From Lachnospiraceae bacterium (GTDB lineage Bacteria; Bacillota; Clostridia; Lachnospirales; Lachnospiraceae), in NCBI GenBank assembly GCA_014804355.1, contig JAAUZY010000009.1:5353-42075 (forward strand): 36,723 nucleotides of DNA, written 5' to 3'. Within the stretch, counting starts at the first letter, position 1. Every line of letters starts with the position of its first letter. The notes under the pieces are model-generated. The model had not been told where the DNA came from and did not search any database. It saw only the letters and a list, made by a program, of their open reading frames with translations. The position numbers and the translations under genes are program-made. This document shows positions 23,185-32,786 of the stretch, piece by piece.

Positions 23185-24207
23185 TTATCTAATACCGATC
23201 TCCGTATCAGACTCCGTTACATGGCTGTGCGTCTTGATATAGTCCACGATCTCGTCCAGCTTCGTGAATGCAAGGCCCACATAGCTGTCCGCGCACCCAT
23301 AATACAATGCGATCTTGCCGCTCTCGGAATCATGAATGGTCGCGCAGGGGAAGCAAACATTCGGTACGAATCCTCTCTCTTCATACCACTCTTCCGGTGT
23401 CAGCAGGAAATTCTCACATCTGTAAAGTACCTTGGACGGATTGTCGATATCGAGAATCGCGCCGCCGATGGAGTATACGAGTCCGTTGCAGGTTCCGCTT
23501 ACGCCATGGTAGAACAAGAGCCATCCTTCACTTGTCTCGATCGGAGCAGCGCCGCCGCCGATCTTCACGGACTCCCACCACTCGGAGCTTCTGCCCATCA
23601 CATGTCTGTGTCTGCCCCAGTATACCATATCCGGACTCTCGCTTAAGAAGATATCGCCGAAAGGCGTATGTCCGGAATCCGAAGGTCTGCTTAAAAGCAT
23701 GAACTTGCCGTTAATCTTACGAGGGAACAGCACCGCATTTCTGTTAAACGGAATAAAAGGATTCTCGATTCTCGTAAATGTCTTGAAGTCCGTAGTCTTC
23801 GCCATACCGATGGAAGCGCCGTAGAAATCCTGGCACCAGATAATATAATATATATCCTCTACCTTAACAAGACGGGGATCATATGCATAGACTGGCATGA
23901 AATCATTGCCGTCCTCATCCTTGAAAGGAATCTTCTCCTTTTCAAATTCCCAGTGGATCGCATCTTTGCTGTGGCCCAGATAGATATACGGAATGCCGTT
24001 AGTCTGTTCACCTCTGAACACGCCGATAAACTCATCACCGTAAGGCATTACTGCACTGTTAAAGATTCTTGCAACGCCCTCTACCGGATTTCTGCCGATC
24101 ACGGGATTATCACTGTAACGCCAGATCGGTGCGCCTTTTAAGCCTTCCGGCTTCTCCTGCCACGGCACATTTTTTACAGCAGGACTGATCATTTTTACTT
24201 CACTCAT
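23185..24207 (-). CDS. GH130 beta-1,4-mannooligosaccharide phosphorylase (GH130_2-like)
   Basis: A 340-residue cytoplasmic phosphorylase that removes terminal mannose from beta-1,4-mannooligosaccharides with phosphate, giving mannose 1-phosphate. Family features visible are NPVIGRNPVEGVARIFNSAV, the conserved AYDPR with the likely catalytic Asp (D110), and the phosphate-pocket region FPRKINGKFMLLSRPSD and GGGAAPIETSEGWLLFYHG. It lies 43 bases after the other GH130 gene and ends the operon. Subfamily and substrate are inferred by resemblance to RaMP2-type enzymes and by the neighbours; a mannosyl-GlcNAc or other mannoside phosphorylase is possible. Confidence 0.9.
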   Translation of the reverse strand: MSEVKMISPAVKNVPWQEKPEGLKGAPIWRYSDNPVIGRNPVEGVARIFNSAVMPYGDEFIGVFRGEQTNGIPYIYLGHSKDAIHWEFEKEKIPFKDEDGNDFMPVYAYDPRLVKVEDIYYIIWCQDFYGASIGMAKTTDFKTFTRIENPFIPFNRNAVLFPRKINGKFMLLSRPSDSGHTPFGDIFLSESPDMVYWGRHRHVMGRSSEWWESVKIGGGAAPIETSEGWLLFYHGVSGTCNGLVYSIGGAILDIDNPSKVLYRCENFLLTPEEWYEERGFVPNVCFPCATIHDSESGKIALYYGCADSYVGLAFTKLDEIVDYIKTHSHVTESDTEIGIR

Positions 24208-24250
24208 TTTGTAACTGTGCTCCTTTCGCCCCTATGTTTTTATTATACGA

Positions 24251-25426
24251 TTATTGTCTCGATAAGAATTCGAGGTTCTTTTTGATCAGATCACACCTCT
24301 GTGCCACACACTCTACAGAGCGCAGCGGATCATTCGGTGTATTAAATACATAATCGATCAGCTTGTCGATCGTTGTGGTCGCCACATGCATCCTCGTATC
24401 GCTGGATGCGTAATAGATATATACTTCTCCGTTATCTTTCGCAATCGCGCCGTTAGTAAATACCACATTCGACACATCGCCCACACGCTCGCCCTCTCTC
24501 GGTCCGATCAGCATGCCGGAGGGTTCCGCAATCACCTTGGAAGGATCGTTTAAATCTGTGGCAAACGCATAGATTACATAGCGCAGTCCGGCTGCCGTGT
24601 TTCTCACACCATGAGCGATATGAATCCATCCCTTATCCGTCTTGATCGGGGTTGCGCCCGCTCCGTTCTTCGCCTCGGTAATGGTATGGTACTTGCGCAA
24701 GGAAGTCATCTTCTCCTCGTCGATCACCGCATGGGTAATATCGTCGCACAGTCCGAAACCGATACCGCCGCCGGAACCCGTGTCGATGAAGTCGTCCATC
24801 GGTCTTGTATAGAACGCATATTTACCGTTCACGAACTCCGGATGAAGCACTACATTTCTCTGCTGCGGGGAGCGGAGTGTCGTCAGATTATCTAACCTCT
24901 CCCAGTTCTTTAAATCTTTTGTCCTTACGATACCTGCCGCAGCCACTGCCGCAGACAGATCGTTCACCGTCTTATCCTTACTCTCGGAGCAGAACACACC
25001 GTAGATATAGCCATCCTCATGCTTGGTCAGCCGCATATCATACACATTTGTCTCCTCCGGACAGGTATCCGGCAGAAGGATCGGGTAATCCCAGAACTTA
25101 AAACCGTCGATTCCGCTGTCACTCTCCGCTACGCCGAAGAAAGACTTTCTGTCATTGCCCTCGATTCGCGCCACAAGATAATACTTGCCGTTTAACTCGA
25201 TTGCTCCGGAGTTCATGACCGCATTCACACCGAGACGCTCCATGAAATAAGGATTCGTCTCCGGATTCAGGTCATATTTCCACGTGAGCGGAATATGCTC
25301 TCTGGTCAGCACCGGATACTCATATCTGTCGTATATTCCGTTATATATTCCGGACTTCACATTTTTTCTGTTGATCAGTTTATTGTATTTCTCTAATTCC
25401 ACATAGTAATTACCATGTAACATCAT
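24251..25426 (-). CDS. GH130 4-O-beta-D-mannosyl-D-glucose phosphorylase (GH130_1-like)
   Basis: A 391-residue phosphorylase expected to split mannosyl-beta-1,4-glucose into mannose 1-phosphate and glucose. Conserved segments include [36 protein letters not shown] with the likely catalytic D130, [16 protein letters not shown] and [19 protein letters not shown]. It begins within the last 17 bases of the epimerase gene, with GGAGG before tandem ATG codons, so the two enzymes are co-translated. This fits their successive steps: the epimerase makes mannosylglucose from mannobiose and this enzyme phosphorolyses it. Confidence 0.93.
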   Translation of the reverse strand: MMLHGNYYVELEKYNKLINRKNVKSGIYNGIYDRYEYPVLTREHIPLTWKYDLNPETNPYFMERLGVNAVMNSGAIELNGKYYLVARIEGNDRKSFFGVAESDSGIDGFKFWDYPILLPDTCPEETNVYDMRLTKHEDGYIYGVFCSESKDKTVNDLSAAVAAAGIVRTKDLKNWERLDNLTTLRSPQQRNVVLHPEFVNGKYAFYTRPMDDFIDTGSGGGIGFGLCDDITHAVIDEEKMTSLRKYHTITEAKNGAGATPIKTDKGWIHIAHGVRNTAAGLRYVIYAFATDLNDPSKVIAEPSGMLIGPREGERVGDVSNVVFTNGAIAKDNGEVYIYYASSDTRMHVATTTIDKLIDYVFNTPNDPLRSVECVAQRCDLIKKNLEFLSRQ

Positions 25427-26597
25427 TGTTGCCCTCCGCTCTTCTAATCACTTCCAGACACATTCTGCCGTTATGATACGGACATTTCCAAGGTTCCACA
25501 ATAGGCTTGCCGCTCACTGCCTTACCCTCTCTGTCCACAATCCAGAACCATTCTGACCCTTCTCTCTTATCAACCACATAATTCCTGATAAATTCCCATT
25601 CCGCCTCGGCAGCCTCCCTGTATTCCGTATGCTCCGGCGCCAGCGCATAGGCATTTAAGAATCCGACTATCGCCTCCGCCTGCACCCACCAGATGCGATT
25701 CTGATCCACCACACCCTTCTCGCACTCGTTCGCAAAAGAATGTCCGTCAAAAGCCACCTTATATACTTGACCGGTTAAGTCAAGAATGATCGGAAGCATT
25801 TTCTCTTCATATGCCTTCTCTCCCAAAACATCCGTACCTCTGCGGATCAGCCATGCCGCCTCAATATCATGCCCGTAAGAGTGCAGATCTAAGATCGAGT
25901 TCATCTCTCTATCGAAGAACACTTCCTGCCTGTGAAGCTCCGGATTATAGATTTTATCCGCGATGGTATCTAAGATCCACTCCAGACGTTTCTTCACATC
26001 AGCGTCACCGCTCACGCGGTACAGTTCCGTATACGCCTCAAACACATGTAAGAGCGTATTCATCGTCTTATCCGCGATCACGCCGTTCTCGGACAGCTTA
26101 TCGTTCTCGATCTCCTTAAACTCTCTGTCGAAAGCCTCCTTATAGCCGATCTCGTCCGTACACCGTTCTTCTATGATCCTGAACAACTCCATCGCAGTCT
26201 CAAGCGCCTCTTTATCTTTAGAAGCATCGTAATAGGAAGACAGCGCATAGATGGAAAACGCCTGATTATAGGTATGTTTCGTCGTATCCTCCGGTGTTCC
26301 GTCATAGGCAACCGACCAGAACACACCGCCCTTTTCCTTATCAACACAGTACTTCTGCATAAATTCATAACCGTGTTTCGCTTCCTGAAGCAGGGATTCA
26401 TCATGCAGTGTCATATACGCGTTCGCATAAAACCACGTGATACGACTGTTTAAAATACACCCCTTCACAGCTTTCTTATCCACCTGCAGATCATAATCCA
26501 TATACCCATAATAACCGCCGTTCTCATCATCCCGCAGCTTCTTCCAGAATGGAATAATACAGTCAGTCAGATGGTTCTTTATCTCTTCTACCATCAT
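25410..26597 (-). CDS. Cellobiose 2-epimerase (AGE superfamily)
   Basis: A 395-residue (alpha/alpha)6-barrel enzyme that converts the reducing-end mannose of mannobiose to glucose, or acts on cellobiose. Conserved active-site segments are [12 protein letters not shown] (R52), [22 protein letters not shown] (H184), [12 protein letters not shown] (H243) and [13 protein letters not shown] (H375). A bare N-acylglucosamine 2-epimerase is the alternative family member, but the paired mannosylglucose phosphorylase gene, overlapping by 17 bases, strongly favours cellobiose 2-epimerase. Likely transcribed from the promoter at 26746-26773. Confidence 0.93.
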   Translation of the reverse strand: MMVEEIKNHLTDCIIPFWKKLRDDENGGYYGYMDYDLQVDKKAVKGCILNSRITWFYANAYMTLHDESLLQEAKHGYEFMQKYCVDKEKGGVFWSVAYDGTPEDTTKHTYNQAFSIYALSSYYDASKDKEALETAMELFRIIEERCTDEIGYKEAFDREFKEIENDKLSENGVIADKTMNTLLHVFEAYTELYRVSGDADVKKRLEWILDTIADKIYNPELHRQEVFFDREMNSILDLHSYGHDIEAAWLIRRGTDVLGEKAYEEKMLPIILDLTGQVYKVAFDGHSFANECEKGVVDQNRIWWVQAEAIVGFLNAYALAPEHTEYREAAEAEWEFIRNYVVDKREGSEWFWIVDREGKAVSGKPIVEPWKCPYHNGRMCLEVIRRAEGNNDVTW

Positions 26598-26678
26598 CGC
26601 TTATTGTCTCCCCCTCTTCGTTACTGTTCCTGTGCTCTCCGTCTGTTTCTCTAATTACCTTGCAATTTTTCTTATTTA

Positions 26679-26730
26679 TTATTTTACTCGTTTTTAAACT
26701 TAAATTTCGGCTTAAAAACGAGTAAAATAA
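26679..26730. repeat. 19-base perfect inverted repeat in the epimerase 5' leader
   Basis: TTATTTTACTCGTTTTTAA (26679-26697) and its exact complement (26712-26730) flank a 14-base loop. If transcription starts near 26739 from the consensus promoter, this stem-loop lies at the very 5' end of the epimerase-GH130 mRNA. It may stabilise the transcript, or serve as an operator. Confidence 0.7.
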
Positions 26731-26745
26731 ATAACTTTAATTTAA

Positions 26746-26773
26746 ATTATAAGGTAATTCGTAATAATGTCAA
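26746..26773 (-). promoter_or_regulatory. Consensus sigma-A promoter of the epimerase-GH130 operon
   Basis: Minus strand: perfect TTGACA (26768-26773), 16-base spacer, perfect TATAAT (26746-26751). The whole element is nearly identical to the promoter upstream of the LacI-type gene, which suggests a shared operator overlapping it. Confidence 0.8.
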
Positions 26774-26845
26774 CATACTAAGAACAAAACTGTCACCTTT
26801 ACCCAAATATAATTTATTTTTTGTTCAACTTCACTACATGTACAA

Positions 26846-27694
26846 TTAACCTTTTACCGATCCGGCGGTCATGCCGCTGTAAATCTGCTTCTGGAAAAGG
26901 ATGAATACAATGAGCGCCGGCAGGAGGGAAATAATAACACCCGCACAGATCAGATTGTATTGGCTTCCGAGCGGTCCCACGAAGGTATACAGTGAGGTCG
27001 CCACCGTCGGATACAGCTTCTTGTTCTGCAGATACAGATTCGCACAGTAATACTCGTTGTATGTGCCCACGCCTTTTAAGATGCAGGCCGTAACGATTGC
27101 CGGACGCAGAAGCGGAAGCAGTATTTTATAGTAGATTTTAAAATATGATGCCCCGTCTATGATCGCCGACTCGTCTAACGATACGCTTATGTTCTCAAAG
27201 AACTGAATGTAAATATAGATCGCTATGACATCCGTACCGCACATCATGATAATATATCCCACAAGGGAGTTGATCAGTCCAAGCTTAAACATGATCTCAT
27301 ATACCGCGATCTGCATAGCAACACCGGGAAGCAGCGTTGCAAACAGGAACAGGCTTCTGATCAATCCATTGCCCGGAAACTGAAATCTGTTCAGTACATA
27401 AGCAAGAGATGTACCTACCAGCACGGACACTACCAAAACACTTATCAGAATAATGGTAGAGTTCATAAATGCACGGCCCATATTGGCTCTTGTAAACGCA
27501 TCCACGAAGTTGTGGAAGTTCAGCCAGCTCTCCGGCAGCTCCATAACATTGGTCTGCGCGTACTCGGTTTCTGTCTTAAACGCCGTGATCACGCAGGATA
27601 CGATCGGCAGAACCGCTACAAAAGCAAAGAATACAAGTGAAAAATATTTTAAGAAAGTAAGTAAAACTTTACCGGTTTTCTGTAATGCTGTCAT
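26846..27694 (-). CDS. Sugar ABC transporter permease, MalG family
   Basis: A 282-residue inner-membrane permease with six hydrophobic segments. The ATPase-contact EAA loop is visible as LDESAIIDGASYFKIYYK with ILLPLLRPA. It starts immediately after the stop of the MalF-type gene and forms the carbohydrate uptake (CUT1) system with it and the lipoprotein. No ATPase gene is nearby; such systems commonly borrow a shared MsmX/UgpC-like ATPase. Substrate is inferred to be beta-mannooligosaccharides from the catabolic genes downstream. Confidence 0.93.
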   Translation of the reverse strand: MTALQKTGKVLLTFLKYFSLVFFAFVAVLPIVSCVITAFKTETEYAQTNVMELPESWLNFHNFVDAFTRANMGRAFMNSTIILISVLVVSVLVGTSLAYVLNRFQFPGNGLIRSLFLFATLLPGVAMQIAVYEIMFKLGLINSLVGYIIMMCGTDVIAIYIYIQFFENISVSLDESAIIDGASYFKIYYKILLPLLRPAIVTACILKGVGTYNEYYCANLYLQNKKLYPTVATSLYTFVGPLGSQYNLICAGVIISLLPALIVFILFQKQIYSGMTAGSVKG

Positions 27695-28699
27695 TTATCT
27701 CCCTGCCTTTCTCGCCGCTTGTTTTGCAAGTTTCTTGTCACGACGCTTGGTTGCGTTGAAATCCTCGTCCTCCGAATTCTTAAAGACATACTTAAAGAAA
27801 AGTTTCTGCAGAATCGTCGCCGCAAATATAATCATAAGCAGTACTACCGCCATCGCCGACGCCAGACCTACCTTCTGCTGCGTGTGGGCAATCTCATGCA
27901 TTACGATAAAGTAAGTTCCTGTCCCGTTGGCACCGTCCGTGATAACATAAGGCGGCTCGAATGCGCTCAGGGAACCTGTGATGGATAAGATCACGTTCAA
28001 AGTAACGATCGTCTTAATGCTCGGCAGGATGATATAGATGAACTGATGGAAACGGTTCGCTCCGTCTAACATTGCCGCCTCATACAACTCGGCATCAACC
28101 GACATGATCGCTCCGATAAAGAGCACCATGTTCTGTCCGAAATACCGCCAAACAGAAGTTCCTACAAGTGATATATTGTTAATGCTCTGATCCCTCAACC
28201 AGTAAGGCAGATTATCCAATTCAAAGCCACACCACTGAAGTACAGTATCAAATACAAATCCTCTGGTGTAGAAAAACTTAAAGATAAAACCGATTGCAAT
28301 ACCATTGATCAGATAAGGGAAAAACATGAATCCCTTAAATATATTGCCGCCCTTTACCTTGAAACTTAAGACAGTTGCCAGATAAAGCGCCAGAACAAGC
28401 TGTACCAAAGAACCGCCCATATAATACAGACTCAGTTTCAAGGCTCTGAAGCAGTCTTTTCTGTTGAATACACTGACATAATTGTCCCAACCTACGAACT
28501 CTCTCTTGCCGATGTATTTCATTTTCATAAAACTGTATCCTACCATCTCACCGAACGGAAGGTATGTAAAAGTAAATAACAATGCAAGCGGAATGATCAT
28601 AAATGCAATAATGATAATCGCCTGCTGACCCTTTCTGCTCTTAAGCCACTGCGAAAAGGTCTTTTTCTGTGTTCCCACTGTATTTGCCTGTGCCGCCAT
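27695..28699 (-). CDS. Sugar ABC transporter permease, MalF family
   Basis: A 334-residue permease with a cytoplasmic lysine-rich N-terminus, six hydrophobic segments and the EAA loop DAELYEAAMLDGANRFHQF with IILPSI. The C-terminus is strongly basic (AKQAARKAGR). AGGAGG precedes the ATG. It follows the binding protein gene after 117 bases that contain a strong hairpin, and is directly followed by the MalG-type gene. Confidence 0.93.
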   Translation of the reverse strand: MAAQANTVGTQKKTFSQWLKSRKGQQAIIIIAFMIIPLALLFTFTYLPFGEMVGYSFMKMKYIGKREFVGWDNYVSVFNRKDCFRALKLSLYYMGGSLVQLVLALYLATVLSFKVKGGNIFKGFMFFPYLINGIAIGFIFKFFYTRGFVFDTVLQWCGFELDNLPYWLRDQSINNISLVGTSVWRYFGQNMVLFIGAIMSVDAELYEAAMLDGANRFHQFIYIILPSIKTIVTLNVILSITGSLSAFEPPYVITDGANGTGTYFIVMHEIAHTQQKVGLASAMAVVLLMIIFAATILQKLFFKYVFKNSEDEDFNATKRRDKKLAKQAARKAGR

Positions 28700-28720
28700 A
28701 TGCTATCCTCCTGATAATTC

Positions 28721-28750
28721 GAGCCGGGGTAATAATTCTATCCCCGGCTC
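28721..28750 (-). promoter_or_regulatory. Intercistronic hairpin between binding protein and permease genes
   Basis: GAGCCGGGG (28721-28729) and CCCCGGCTC (28742-28750) form a perfect 9-base stem with no T-tract after it. Such stem-loops commonly protect the upstream binding-protein message or partly end transcription, giving more binding protein than permease. Confidence 0.7.
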
Positions 28751-28816
28751 AAATGCCATCAATTAATACCTACATGAATCATATCTATGAAGCTACTTAT
28801 TGATACTGCTATTTTC

Positions 28817-30277
28817 TTAATAGGAAACCTCTACACCAAGTGCCTCCTGAGCGTCATTCCACTTAGCTGTCCAGTCTGCCATGATATCATCAAAACTCTC
28901 GGAACCTGTAGCTGCCGCCTCTACGATTCCCTGAACCTTAGCGTCGCCGCCAGCGTTGAAGGAAAGCTCGGATTCAGCGTTCATCTCGTTCATGATGTCT
29001 TCCTCGCCTGTCAGAGCAGTTACGTTCGTTACAACATTAACGCCGTCGAATACGAAAGAAGTAGGAGCTGTCTTAGAGATCGGGTAACCGCCTTCTAAAT
29101 CACACCAGCCGGACTCTTCTACCATGAACTTAACAAATGTCATAGCTGCTGCCTTGTTATCGTCAGATGCATTGATGTTGATACCATAGCAGTAGTCAGG
29201 ACCTGCTGTTGTGTACTGCTGTCCGTTTACGGTGATCGGGAAAGGCATATATCCGATGTCGTCCGGATTATCGCCAGCCGCTTTCATCTGTGCGATTGCC
29301 CAGGAACCAAGTACCATTGTGCCAATCTCACCATTGTTGATCATTGCCTTACAGCCTTCCCAGTCAGTTGTTGTGTAGTCGTCCTCGATCAGACCCTGTG
29401 CAACTGCGTCATAAAGGATCTTGTACAGAGCGTATGCGCCTGTGCCGTCGCCGTTATCCTTGAAAGGCTCTGCCGTGTGAACAAACTTCTGGTTTAACCA
29501 TGTCTCGTCGCCTGTTGTGATTGCGCCAAGGAATGCGTCCCACTGACCGCCCATGGTCCAGCCTGCCGCGTAATTAGTGTACAGCGGAATAGCGTCTGTG
29601 TTATCCTTGATTGCCTGCAACGCCGCGATGAACTCATCGGGAGTTGTCGGAAGTGTTGTAATACCTGCGTCTGCAAATACTTTGTTGTTGTAAAGAATAC
29701 CCTGTGCGTTACCCATGTAGCCGATACCATAGCAGTTGCCTGCCGTGTCTTTCCACTGATCAGCAAAGTTCACCAGCTCACTCATTTCATCTACTGTTCC
29801 GTAAGGAATGAAATAAGAAGAAAGATCTGCTGCGTCTACAGCCGGAATAAACATTACATCGCCCCAGTCGCCTGTAGAGAGACGAAGAAGTGCATCTTCC
29901 GCATAATCCGTGATACCTTCTGTTTCAACAGTGATGTTAGGATACATCGCGTTAAACTTGCTTATCAGATCTGCCATGGTGCCATCATCTTCACGGTCTG
30001 TCTTATGATGGATAAATTTGATTGTTGTCGTGATGTCCTCGTAATCCTCACCAAGTGTGATGGAAGCGTAGGTCAAACCACCTGCCGGTGCCGCCGTGTC
30101 ATCCGCCGTATCATCTGCTGCAGGTGCCGCTGCATCATCAGTAGTATCATCTGCCGTATCATCAGCGGACGTGTCTGCTGCCGGCGTGTTTGCTGCTGTG
30201 TCATCGCCGCCGCAGCCTACTAATGAAAAAGTCATCGTTGCTGCTAAAGTAAGTGCTAATACTTTCTTCAGTTTCAT
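28817..30277 (-). CDS. Extracellular sugar-binding lipoprotein of the mannan ABC system
   Basis: A 486-residue solute-binding protein of the CUT1 class. The lipoprotein signal has a basic start (MKLKKVL), a hydrophobic stretch and lipobox LVGC with C22 as the lipidated residue. An Asp/Ala/Thr-rich linker (about 25-68; repeated ADDTADDT units) tethers the fold, which includes GDWGDVMFIPAVDAADLS, GIGYMGNAQGILYNNKVF and WAIAQMKAAGD. AAGGAGGA precedes the ATG. It leads the transporter operon and faces the AraC gene divergently, a common pattern where the AraC protein activates the transporter. Ligand is inferred as beta-mannooligosaccharide. Confidence 0.92.
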   Translation of the reverse strand: MKLKKVLALTLAATMTFSLVGCGGDDTAANTPAADTSADDTADDTTDDAAAPAADDTADDTAAPAGGLTYASITLGEDYEDITTTIKFIHHKTDREDDGTMADLISKFNAMYPNITVETEGITDYAEDALLRLSTGDWGDVMFIPAVDAADLSSYFIPYGTVDEMSELVNFADQWKDTAGNCYGIGYMGNAQGILYNNKVFADAGITTLPTTPDEFIAALQAIKDNTDAIPLYTNYAAGWTMGGQWDAFLGAITTGDETWLNQKFVHTAEPFKDNGDGTGAYALYKILYDAVAQGLIEDDYTTTDWEGCKAMINNGEIGTMVLGSWAIAQMKAAGDNPDDIGYMPFPITVNGQQYTTAGPDYCYGININASDDNKAAAMTFVKFMVEESGWCDLEGGYPISKTAPTSFVFDGVNVVTNVTALTGEEDIMNEMNAESELSFNAGGDAKVQGIVEAAATGSESFDDIMADWTAKWNDAQEALGVEVSY

Positions 30278-30608
30278 AATAAATATCCTCCTTTTTATTT
30301 TGCTCTTTTTTAAGAGCTGTTAGTTAATTGATTAACTTTAAATTAAGTATACATCACTTTATTTTTTAATCATCACCCATTATTGTGATTTGTATATTAT
30401 TATTGCTGTATTTGTACTTTTCTTCTATTTATACAATTTAAGTCGCTATTTTTTGTGCATTTTCACAAAACATCTCTTGATTTTAATATCATTATTGACA
30501 TTCTCCAGATTAAATTATAAGGTTTAATTAGTTTATTTTTTAGCTTGCACTAATAATGATGCTATAGACAAGCAAACAGCTTTTTGCCGACAATCTGAGG
30601 GAAACCAT
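30278..30608. promoter_or_regulatory. Divergent control region between lipoprotein and AraC genes
   Basis: A very AT-rich 331-base region. It contains TTTTGTG-N6-CACAAAA (30451-30470), a CRP-like dyad; TTAAATTATAAGGT (30510-30523), identical to the sequence in the epimerase promoter; a minus-strand TATAAT (30514-30519) without a good -35, and another TATACT near 30340; and a small GCTCTT/AAGAGC hairpin (30302-30317) just before the lipoprotein ribosome site. The weak -35 elements toward the lipoprotein gene suit an activator-dependent promoter. Confidence 0.6.
30495..30521 (+). promoter_or_regulatory. Candidate promoter of the AraC-family gene
   Basis: TTGACA (30495-30500) is perfect; the best -10, TATAAG (30516-30521), lies after a short 15-base spacer. 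It overlaps the motif shared with the other mannan-locus promoters. Confidence 0.45.
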
Positions 30609-31511
30609 ATGACATTTCAGGAAACTTTTGAAAAATCCATATCCGTCAAGCCGTCTCTGACACCCGAGTTTCTGCCGGAAGCTTTCGTCGGAAGTTTCTA
30701 TGAGCTCTCGGAAGAGACGACAGACCGTCTGCCCACTGTGCTGTGCGGCGGCACCATCGAGTTTCCTTCTATATATAAGCTCACCTGCGACCCGATGGAC
30801 TGTCACATGTTGCTCTATACGCGCACAGGCAGCGGAAATCTGCTTTGGGGCAAAAAAAATCACAACCTGACGGAAGGTACTTTTCTCTACATGGACTGCT
30901 CTGCCTCTTCTTTCACAATGGAAACTGCACAATCCCCATGGCAGATCAGTATTTTCCTGGTTCGCGGCACTCTTCTTGCCACACTGGATTCCCTTGTCCC
31001 CTTTGGCGGACTATTGCTGCACACCATTGTATCTACTCATTCTCCCGTACTCAGCGGTATGGAGCGACTTCTTTCGGGCAGCACCGACGCAAATCTCCGC
31101 AATAAGCTGACGGACGCTTCACTTCTGCAGGGCATGATAACGGACTTATTCATCGATGCATGGAAGCTGGAAGCGCCGGCAGACAAGTGCGCACCATATC
31201 TGTCCGAGATCAGACAATATCTGAATACGCACTTTGCCGATCCACTCCGGCTGGATGATCTGGAAAAGCGCTATCACATCAGTAAGTACCGCATATGCCA
31301 CGAGTTTTCTAAGGCATTCGGTTCTCCACCCGTGCGCTATCTGAATCTGAGGAGGCTGGAGGTCGCCACGCATCTGCTTCTGACCACCGACAGACGGATA
31401 CACGAGATCTCTCTCGACGTGGGCTTCGAGAACACCAATCATTTCATCAACCTTTTTAAGCGTGAAATGGGTACCACGCCACAGGCGTACCGAGATGCAC
31501 ACAGGGGTTAA
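30609..31511 (+). CDS. AraC-family transcriptional regulator
   Basis: A 300-residue regulator. The N-terminal part (about 40-150) looks like a sugar-sensing cupin: MLLYTRTGSGNLLWGKKNHNLTEGTFLYMDC. The C-terminal 100 residues hold two helix-turn-helix motifs: LRLDDLEKRYHISKYRICHEFSKAFGSPPVRYLNLRRL and RRIHEISLDVGFENTNHFINLFKREMGTTPQAYR in sequence. GAGGGAAA precedes the ATG. Divergent from the lipoprotein gene, it is the likely activator of the mannan uptake operon. Confidence 0.93.
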   Translation: MTFQETFEKSISVKPSLTPEFLPEAFVGSFYELSEETTDRLPTVLCGGTIEFPSIYKLTCDPMDCHMLLYTRTGSGNLLWGKKNHNLTEGTFLYMDCSASSFTMETAQSPWQISIFLVRGTLLATLDSLVPFGGLLLHTIVSTHSPVLSGMERLLSGSTDANLRNKLTDASLLQGMITDLFIDAWKLEAPADKCAPYLSEIRQYLNTHFADPLRLDDLEKRYHISKYRICHEFSKAFGSPPVRYLNLRRLEVATHLLLTTDRRIHEISLDVGFENTNHFINLFKREMGTTPQAYRDAHRG

Positions 31512-31545
31512 AGTAAGGCCGGTTCGCCTATACTTTAACCCCTGT
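31501..31545. terminator. Strong stem-loop at the end of the AraC gene
   Basis: A perfect 15-base inverted repeat, ACAGGGGTTAAAGTA (31501-31515) and its complement (31531-31545), overlaps the AraC stop. There is no immediate T-run (TCTGTTC follows), so termination efficiency is uncertain. It separates the convergent AraC and LacI-type genes. Confidence 0.6.
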
Positions 31546-31628
31546 TCTGTTCCGGGATTATTCTTTTTATCCTTCACTTCTTAGTTACCTTTATCGCGCT
31601 GCGTAAAGGCTGCACATGATCAAATCAT

Positions 31629-32657
31629 TTATCCCCGTCTCGCCACACTGTCCTTACAGATCAGCCGGCCGTTAACGATGTACACACCCTGCTTGTAATG
31701 ATCTCCCGATATCTTGCGAATCATATTCTTGACGGTACGCCTTGCCATCTCCTTCATATCCGCCTCATAGGTAGTGATTCCTACATCGCACAGCCCCGGC
31801 GGCTGATAATTGTCATATCCCACCACCGATATATCCTGCGGTACCCGATAACCCTCCCGCTGCAATGTCTGCACGAGCATCGCCGCCGCCGCGTCATTAT
31901 TGCATACAAACGCCGTAGGCATCCGCTCCGGCAGTCTGATCTCAAATCCCTCGTCCGATCTTCCCGTATCCGGATCTCTGTCGTTCAGCACCCACGCTTT
32001 ATTTACATCAATTCCGTGCTCATACAGAGACTTCACGTATCCGAAATAACGGTCCGTGATGCTGTCCGTGGCGAGCACGTTGCCTACAAAACCAATATCC
32101 CGGTGCCCCATATTAAACAGATAATTGGTCATGATATACATACCGTGGAAACTGTTGGATACGATAGCATCATAATTCCTGTCCCGATCATAGAAATCCA
32201 GAAAGAATACAGGGATCGAAGCATATTCCATCAATTCCTCCAGATAATCCTTCTTAAGCCTGCCGATGATCACCAGCCCTTCCGTCTTCTTCTCCTGCAG
32301 CAGTTTAGGCATGATCATCCGATTCTCATCCTCACTCTGCAGCACCTCCAGCATGGTAAAACACCCTTTCTGTACCGCTGCCGTAGCCACGTCCTGATAC
32401 AGTGTCCAGTAGAAAGATTCATATTTGTCCAGAAACCGGTCGGCCACGATGACGCCAATGGTATAGCTTGCATTCTTCTTTGACCGTTCCCGGCTTATGG
32501 AAGCCGCCGTCCGGTATCCCATCTCCTGTGCCTGTTTCTTGATTCGGGCGCGAAGTTCCTCGCTGACGCCCTTCTGGTCAGACAACGCCTTCGATACCGT
32601 GACTGTACTGACCCCCATAACCTTGGCAATATCTGCCATTTTAACCGCTTTCGCCAT
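31629..32657 (-). CDS. LacI-family transcriptional regulator
   Basis: A 342-residue repressor. The N-terminal helix-turn-helix reads VKMADIAKVMGVSTVTVSKALSDQKGVSEELRARI, split over two helices, with a hinge region, followed by a periplasmic-binding-protein-like effector domain (TIGVIVADRFLDKYESFYW, GHRDIGFVGN, FVCNNDAAAAMLVQTLQ, ISVVGYDNY). The preferred start is the ATG at 32657, with GGGGGAA upstream and a standard LacI N-terminus; the frame runs further upstream to 32729. Its promoter closely resembles that of the epimerase operon, so it probably represses both. Effector unknown, likely a mannan-derived sugar. Confidence 0.93.
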   Translation of the reverse strand: MAKAVKMADIAKVMGVSTVTVSKALSDQKGVSEELRARIKKQAQEMGYRTAASISRERSKKNASYTIGVIVADRFLDKYESFYWTLYQDVATAAVQKGCFTMLEVLQSEDENRMIMPKLLQEKKTEGLVIIGRLKKDYLEELMEYASIPVFFLDFYDRDRNYDAIVSNSFHGMYIMTNYLFNMGHRDIGFVGNVLATDSITDRYFGYVKSLYEHGIDVNKAWVLNDRDPDTGRSDEGFEIRLPERMPTAFVCNNDAAAAMLVQTLQREGYRVPQDISVVGYDNYQPPGLCDVGITTYEADMKEMARRTVKNMIRKISGDHYKQGVYIVNGRLICKDSVARRG

Positions 32658-32786
32658 AATTCCCCCATTATTGTACCTATAATTATACCGGCATGCTTCT
32701 TGTATTGTAATGTCAGAAACTGCGTACAATACCAGACTATGCTAATTTCGACTGATTACAGACTAAAAATTAAGCAATACACTTAA

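Noticed and set aside
30068..30215. Repeat array within the lipoprotein gene
   Set aside because: It is the coding sequence of the low-complexity Asp/Ala/Thr linker, common in such lipoproteins.
31698..32483. Plus-strand open frame opposite the LacI-type gene
   Set aside because: His/Arg/Ile-rich antisense artefact; the minus-strand frame has clear LacI motifs.
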